A model generated the notes under the pieces. That model saw only the letters and a program-made list of their open reading frames with translations. It did no database searches and had not been told where the DNA came from. Below are positions 60,101 through 64,000 of a DNA stretch of 64,000 nt, piece by piece. Each line of letters starts with the position of its first letter. The first letter of the stretch is position 1. The position numbers were made by a program, and so were the translations under genes. This stretch comes from Bolinopsis microptera (taxonomy: Eukaryota > Ctenophora > Tentaculata > Lobata > Bolinopsidae): positions 4,147,538 through 4,211,537 of the forward strand of contig NC_087084.1 of the NCBI RefSeq assembly GCF_026151205.1. The letters run 5' to 3'.

Positions 60101-62788
60101 ATAGATCAATATAAAAACCTGATAGTAAAGTTTCAATCCCACTATCCCCGTACAAGTGGTGCTTTGACTTTCCGCTTTTAAAGAAATCTTTCAGAAGAGA
60201 AATGAAAAACTTCTTAATATCTGTTCGTTTTTCTGTTTCCATAATGGTTAGCATAACTTCTATTTCAGAGGACGATATGTTGTCCAGTAACGTCGTCGGA
60301 TTCTCGCTAAAAATTTAAATGTTTGACAATCTTCACAAAACCTTGATAAGTTTGATCGAAAAAGTTTATGGGACATTAAAAATGAGTCCTAATTTGCTCT
60401 AGAAAATTAAATGATGTAACACTATAAGAAATACCCTAAGCTACTGACGTTTCGCTATTGTTTACCGTAACAGCCGGCTAATAGCCGGCTAATAGCCGGT
60501 TAATAGCCGGTTAATAGCCGGTTAATAGCCGGTTAATAGCCGGTTAATAGCCGGTTAATAGCCGGTTAATAGCCAGTGAATAGCCGGTTAATAGTCGGTT
60601 AATAGCCGGTTAATAGCCGGTTAATAGCCGGTTAATAGCCGGGTATTGGCCGGTTAATAGCCGGGTATTAGCCGGGTATTAGCCGGGTATTAGCCGGTTA
60701 ATAGCTGGTCGTTCCATTGACTGACCTATAGGCTGTCTTGATGATCTGGAACTGTATGAGAGAGTACGGATCTAACAGAATACTCCTCAGTATCTGGGTA
60801 ATAGTACAACTCTTAGCAAGACAGACCACACCCCACTCATCTGCTCCAGCTATCAGCTGCAGACATTGCCCTGCCAACTGGGACTCCTCTTGGGACTCAA
60901 CATCTGTACTTCCTACATGGTGGATTGAAATAGTATGGTATTTAAAATGAGAGTTTCCTCACGTGACGACACACTATCCATTACGTCCAAAACTCAAACA
61001 AATTCCACTAACAATTCGACTATAAAATGTGCTACCAGGAATTCAACAAATAACTCAAATTTGGTAATTTGTACAAACCTTTATTCATGATCCTTACAAG
61101 AGACATGATAATCTCTTTGTAGTGAGAAGACAGAATCTTCCCTTGCTCCACTGTCATTTGTTTCAGAATCCCTTCCAATGTCTTTAAAGTTCTTAAATAC
61201 ACCTGGTCTAATCTTTCCTCTTGCTCCTCCTGTTCTATCAGCTAGAGAAAAGAGAGAGGCCTTATTTATTTATTATTTTTTATTTTATTTTTCATTTATT
61301 TGGGAAATAAACAACCAGCTAGACCTGATTGACAATGACATTTGCGTATTACTGTAGTGACGGATCTGAGAAATCTTAATTACATACTTGATTATTGATT
61401 AATTACCTTGAGCTTGCTATATTCAGTGACTGCCTCCTTATCCAACTTCATTCTCTTTCTATCAGCACAGGCTGCCGACAAATCTCTAATGGAGCCCAAC
61501 CCTCCCTTTTGTATAAAGCTCTCAACATAACGCGGTTCCCGGTTCATTAAGATCTCAGTCATCTGTAAAGCAGAGTGTCTGAAGTCAGTGTTTGCTTTTG
61601 TCTCTTCTCCGTCCCTCGTGAAGAGCATGGAGAGTAGCCCCTGCCATACATCAAGATCTTTTAGCTCGTATCTGGTTGATATGTTAAACCTTAGTTATAA
61701 TATCATTCTCCAGAGTGAGAAATAGTGAAGCACAAAATTTATAAAAATAACGGTATTTTGAAGTTGAACTCCACTATAAGAGTATTTTACAAAACCTATG
61801 CACAAGAAGATGCTCAAAGACATCGATGCTAGCAAACGACACCGCCACTTCCACTACGCCATGACCATTCAGATCTTTAGCTGCAATATCAGCACCATTT
61901 GATATGAGTATATTAAAGGTTTCCACAGCGTTGCCTTTAACCGCACAAAGTAGAGGTGTCATGTTGCAGCCATCTGATATGTCTGTTCTGGACTCAAGAT
62001 GACAGAAACCATCTTGGTTTATCACGTCTTCCAATATCTAATGATATATATTGTTGGGTTAGAAGGGATAACTATGTCAAATTATGGTTTAACCGCCACG
62101 ATTTCGTTTAGCCGAAATAGATTTTACTTACATTTTCTCACTCCACTCACTGTCTGACAGTGTTGATATTTCCCTAACCTTCATAAATCATTATCGATAT
62201 TTTGGTCTTGTGTAAATGTAATATCATAATACATTGATGTAAAACCTATTCGAAAACTAAAATATAAAAGTATAACCTCAGTATCATTAGCAGCTGCTGC
62301 ATGGTGGAAAGTACTCCATCCTTCATAATCAAGATCCTCAACTCCCACCGGGTAGATTATAACCTTCTCCTGCAACTGCTCTATATCAAACCCATAGGCT
62401 TGTCGGAGATGATCAGCATGTGTCTCGTCACTGAGGGGTCGTGTATTTCGTGAGTAATAGATCCGGATACTGAGTACTGGTGTGGACTGTGATGTGAATA
62501 TGCTAATAATATGTTAATAATATGTTCTTAATCTCCACGTTACAATCCAGATCTATATACAACTTTTGTATATTGTCGTCAAGGAAAGTTAAAATGCAAA
62601 CAAAAGCCAACAATAGAATCCAAACGTAAACCTAAAGAAACAGAATCCTTGATTAAACCAACAGGCTTAAGTGTTGACTTGAAGTTAAACAGCACAACAG
62701 TAAAAGAATAAAGCCAAATAAAATTTGAGATGAAGGCTGCAATTTGAGCGGTGAAGAGTGTTTACCGTTTAATTGTAGTAAGATCCAT
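42187..62788 (-). CDS. ANKAR: Ankyrin and armadillo repeat protein, ANKAR-like (17 coding exons, 852 aa)
   Basis: Model: 62788-62766, 62502-62277, 62037-61796, 61671-61407, 61241-61079, 60912-60726, 60306-60119, 59763-59613, 59306-59221, 59073-58948, 58243-58116, 57856-57739, 57460-57371, 57051-56936, 55396-55308, 55055-54914, 42405-42187. Every junction is GT..AG, every phase matches, and the total is 2,559 nt. Ankyrin repeats lie at about residues 60-165 (GWSTFHHAAAANDTE; CNMTPLLCAVKGNAVE; ISNGADIAAKDLNGHG). Armadillo-type helices run from about 250 to 820, for example ATAISLDLLLLIAGDEAGVQ, VCIACEAVRILLNSD, QSAAFLLIAATLLG and QESAATAIASLSYTK. This ankyrin-then-armadillo order is that of ANKAR, a soluble scaffold-type protein of poorly known function. 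The product is shorter than human ANKAR, so 5' exons may be missing. Exon 1 is the weakest part; exon 2 could instead start at 62486. The last intron (12.5 kb) is nearly all 54-bp repeats. Confidence 0.8.
42373..54605. repeat. 54-bp satellite array filling the last intron of the ANKAR-like gene
   Basis: About 226 head-to-tail copies; unit core gtgggtctcaaccagtagct, then ggcttactcctgactgttgg, then aataggttattagt. Variants recur: gggatagg, gcgatagg, gtgattaatg, ttattatagtg (+2 bp), caagcag and caatcag. Some variants recur in the same order, giving a higher-order pattern between about 43.5 and 51 kb. Copies from about 52.45 to 54.05 kb are almost identical. On the minus strand each unit contains CCTATTCCAACAG|TCAGGA, the acceptor of the last coding exon, so the exon-proximal unit (42405-42373) is part coding. 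GGA|GTAAGC, six bases after the acceptor, resembles a donor. Long open frames on both strands follow from the 54-bp period. Confidence 0.95.
54725..54890. repeat. Palindromic agcgggct-rich segment in the last ANKAR-like intron
   Basis: Several agcgggct/agcccgct units occur within 160 bp, including the hairpin tatagcgggctcccgctata at about 54762-54781, ending in a (TA)n run. It resembles the palindrome-built elements elsewhere in the window but has no clear terminal repeats. The call is tentative. Confidence 0.35.
55480..56791. mobile_element. Outer MITE-like element with subterminal tandem repeats (interrupted)
   Basis: Ends are inverted copies, TCTTTACCGATAGTTGAAAT on each strand, continuing about 37 bp into atgacgctagatgtcg. 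Inside each end is a tandem of about 10 bp (gatgacgcta, gatagcgcta, gatagcacta). TIRs plus subterminal short tandem repeats, with no ORF, describe a non-autonomous DNA transposon. It is split by a second element at 55624-56572; without it the length would be about 360 bp. It sits in the intron between exons 14 and 15 of the ANKAR-like gene. The family is unassigned. Confidence 0.65.
55624..56572. mobile_element. Inner TIR element (949 bp) inserted in the outer MITE
   Basis: Terminal inverted repeats of about 30 bp begin TATAACGGGTGATGA at both ends with one mismatch in 30. The tetranucleotide GCAC flanks both sides (55620-55623 and 56573-56576), consistent with a short target-site duplication, although TA or longer alternatives cannot be ruled out because the ends are AT-rich. 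I see no transposase ORF in the 890-bp interior. It breaks the tandem-repeat arm of the outer element, so it is the younger insertion. Confidence 0.65.
58237..58655. repeat. 34-bp tandem array abutting an ANKAR-like exon
   Basis: About 12 copies of a 34-bp unit (gtgcacttctgaggggataa, aggtgcacttagag). On the minus strand each unit reads TTTATCCYCTCAG|AAGTGCAC: the pyrimidine tract and AG of a 3' splice site plus the first eight bases of exon 11 (58243-58116). The exon-proximal copy is the acceptor used in the model. The repeated AAGTGCAC/GTGCACTT is itself palindromic. Confidence 0.9.
59061..59114. repeat. 31-bp duplication of a splice acceptor, ANKAR-like exon 10
   Basis: The 23-mer starting actgtcgtcattcctgttaa occurs at 59061-59083 and again at 59092-59114, offset 31 bp. 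On the minus strand each copy gives AAATTAACAG|GAATGACGACAGT, the intron end and first 13 bases of exon 10 (59073-58948). The upstream acceptor would extend the exon by 31 nt and shift the frame, so the inner copy is modelled as used. Confidence 0.85.
60472..60708. repeat. 11-bp tandem array (agccggttaat), about 21 copies
   Basis: Units agccggctaat, agccggttaat and agccgggtatt run head-to-tail in the intron just downstream of exon 6 of the ANKAR-like gene; the donor at 60725 lies about 17 bp away. The core ccggctaatagccgg is close to the palindromic units of the foldback at 5522-5908. Confidence 0.9.
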
Positions 62789-63490
62789 CGTACATACGTT
62801 CGCTACACACAACTGCACTGCAACAAAAAGAAATACTAAGCAATATTAAGATGTAGCAAGCATAAATCAGAACGAAGAAACGCTCTATTAAATGTAATTC
62901 ATTTAGAGCCGCATTTTCAGAATCATTCAGAATTTTTTACGTGAAAAAGACGTACCAATTAAATAATTTTGGAGATTCGAACAAAATCACAACAAGAAAC
63001 GACAGGTTACCTTTCATGTGATTAAAGAAGTTAAACTTTTTACCTTAAACGCCTCCGGTTGATCATGGCATTTGAAGTGACTAATTCTGCATAGTAAGAG
63101 CAATGGAATGGCACATCGGGGGGCATCATGCATGCACAGTTTTAACTTAAGAACTAATCAATTCAGTCAATCACTTGTTAAATATTCATTGAAATATAAA
63201 TTACGGATAAAACGTTGAATTAAGGCAAAATAGTAATATAGTAATATAGTAGTAGTAAATAAAATTAAAGATATTTTTCATTGAGCTATAATGATTGGTG
63301 ACTAAACATGCAGCATTGTATTGTGCTGTAAGCATTGTAGGATAGTTAATAATTAATGATTTTAAAGTTTCCTACCTGCAAATCTAGAATAAATATGTTG
63401 AACACTGACTTGTGGTCTAAATGTAGTTTGATGACGTCATATGTTTCTTTTAAGTTTTCAAGTGTGTGAATGAAGTTGAGACATGATTAC

Positions 63491-63610
63491 CTAGCTTGCT
63501 AGTCTATTTCTCGCTCCTCTCACGTATAAAGGAGCTTCCTGTAGAGCTTCCTCGATCCAGATCCAGTCTTAACCTTACTTAGCTTGCTAGTCTATTGCTC
63601 GCTCCTCTCA
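63491..63610. repeat. Direct repeat pair, 32 bp, 88 bp apart
   Basis: tagcttgctagtctatt(t/g)ctcgctcctctca occurs at 63491-63522 and 63579-63610 with two differences. It immediately precedes the hammerhead-like motif and may be part of the same mobile-element remnant. Confidence 0.7.
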
Positions 63611-63637
63611 TTGAGCTTTGTAAGCTGGTATTGTAAC

Positions 63638-63673
63638 GTCCTGTCTATGACAAAGGCATGTTGCCGAAACGTC
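63638..63673 (+). ncRNA. Possible degenerate hammerhead-ribozyme-like motif
   Basis: The sequence has CTGTCTATGAC, then a GGC..GCC stem around a short loop (aaaggcatgttgcc), then GAAAC and GTC, flanked by aacgtc on both sides. Minimal hammerheads, found in Penelope-like retroelements and retrozymes, have CUGAUGA, a GC stem II and GAAAC in this order. The CUGAUGA box is disrupted here, so a catalytic RNA is unlikely in this copy. It is best seen as a decayed element end. Confidence 0.3.
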
Positions 63674-64000
63674 TACAACTAATTTGTTTTGAAACAGTGA
63701 GTGGATACTCACCAACATAACCATTGCTATTAATATTTTGGTAATCTATATTATGATAAAAGAAATGGGTGGGGCTTATCATAGGATACTATTAGTACCA
63801 TCGTGACTTTACAAAGCTCAAATAGTGGTTATCGCGAAGCCAAACTCAATAAAAAATTTAGAATATTATTTGGATTGTCATAATGTCATACTTTCAAATG
63901 TGACATTCAAATGTGTAACCTCAGGTGAGTCAGGTAGCATGTTCCCTTAACAAATTGTGCCGCAGTTGCAGCTGTGATCTCTCAAATCAATTAATATCTC

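Larger units (their letters stand above)
62789..64000. other. 5' flank of the ANKAR-like gene
   Basis: No further exon recognised with confidence. A minus-strand acceptor-like site (tttgttgcag, about 62823) precedes the modelled ATG, so the 5' UTR may be spliced, or the coding region may extend upstream: the frame is open for 11 codons before the ATG. A CRE-like TGACGTCA lies near 63433. Two direct repeats of about 32 bp and a ribozyme-like motif lie at 63.49-63.67 kb. Confidence 0.4.

Overview
This window is animal (metazoan) nuclear DNA. It carries two collagen IV chain-coding units, an ankyrin/armadillo-repeat gene split into 17 coding exons with GT..AG introns and shifting phases, a LINE relic, several foldback/MITE-like elements and two very large satellites. 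The species cannot be fixed from sequence alone. AT-rich non-coding DNA, collagen IV and short introns fit an early-branching or other invertebrate animal. Runs of corrupted, homopolymer-inflated consensus inside one satellite point to a long-read assembly. All gene models were built by hand from splice signals, reading phase and protein continuity; none has transcript support.

Layout. 1-2.5 kb: non-coding DNA and the 3' end of a LINE retrotransposon. 3.1-16.5 kb, minus strand: a collagen IV locus with two giant exons (6001-11102 and 11291-16518). Each encodes its own signal peptide, a 7S-like Cys-Cys start and a complete interrupted triple helix of about 1,600 residues, and each stops at the same residue early in the NC1 domain. 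Only one set of five downstream NC1 exons exists (5407 down to 3093), and only 188 bp separate the two giant exons. Both giant exons end in the same phase, so either joins the shared NC1 exons in frame, giving 1,926 or 1,968 aa. This looks like one locus making two collagen IV chains by alternative promoters/first exons with a common NC1.

16.5-26.8 kb: no gene recognised; inverted repeats, a 52-bp near-perfect hairpin and a diverged tandem duplication. 26.8-30.5 kb, plus strand: a four-exon gene for an unrecognised 1,102-aa Ser/Lys-rich, probably disordered protein with an 11-residue repeat tract. 31.0-41.7 kb: about 10.6 kb of a 66-bp satellite, with two stretches of badly corrupted consensus.

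42.2-62.8 kb, minus strand: an ANKAR-like gene (ankyrin repeats then armadillo repeats), modelled as 17 coding exons and 852 aa. Its last intron is almost wholly a 12.2-kb array of about 226 copies of a 54-bp unit. Each unit carries a copy of the real 3' splice site and the first codons of the last exon. A second intron of the gene ends in a 34-bp x 12 array that also contains its own 3' splice site, and a third has a 31-bp duplication of its 3' splice site. Repeated amplification of intron-end/exon-start junctions in one gene is, with the shared-NC1 collagen locus, the most striking feature here.

55.5-56.8 kb holds one foldback element nested in another, 60.5 kb an 11-bp array related in motif to the foldback in the collagen intron, and 63.6 kb a possible degenerate hammerhead-ribozyme-like motif.
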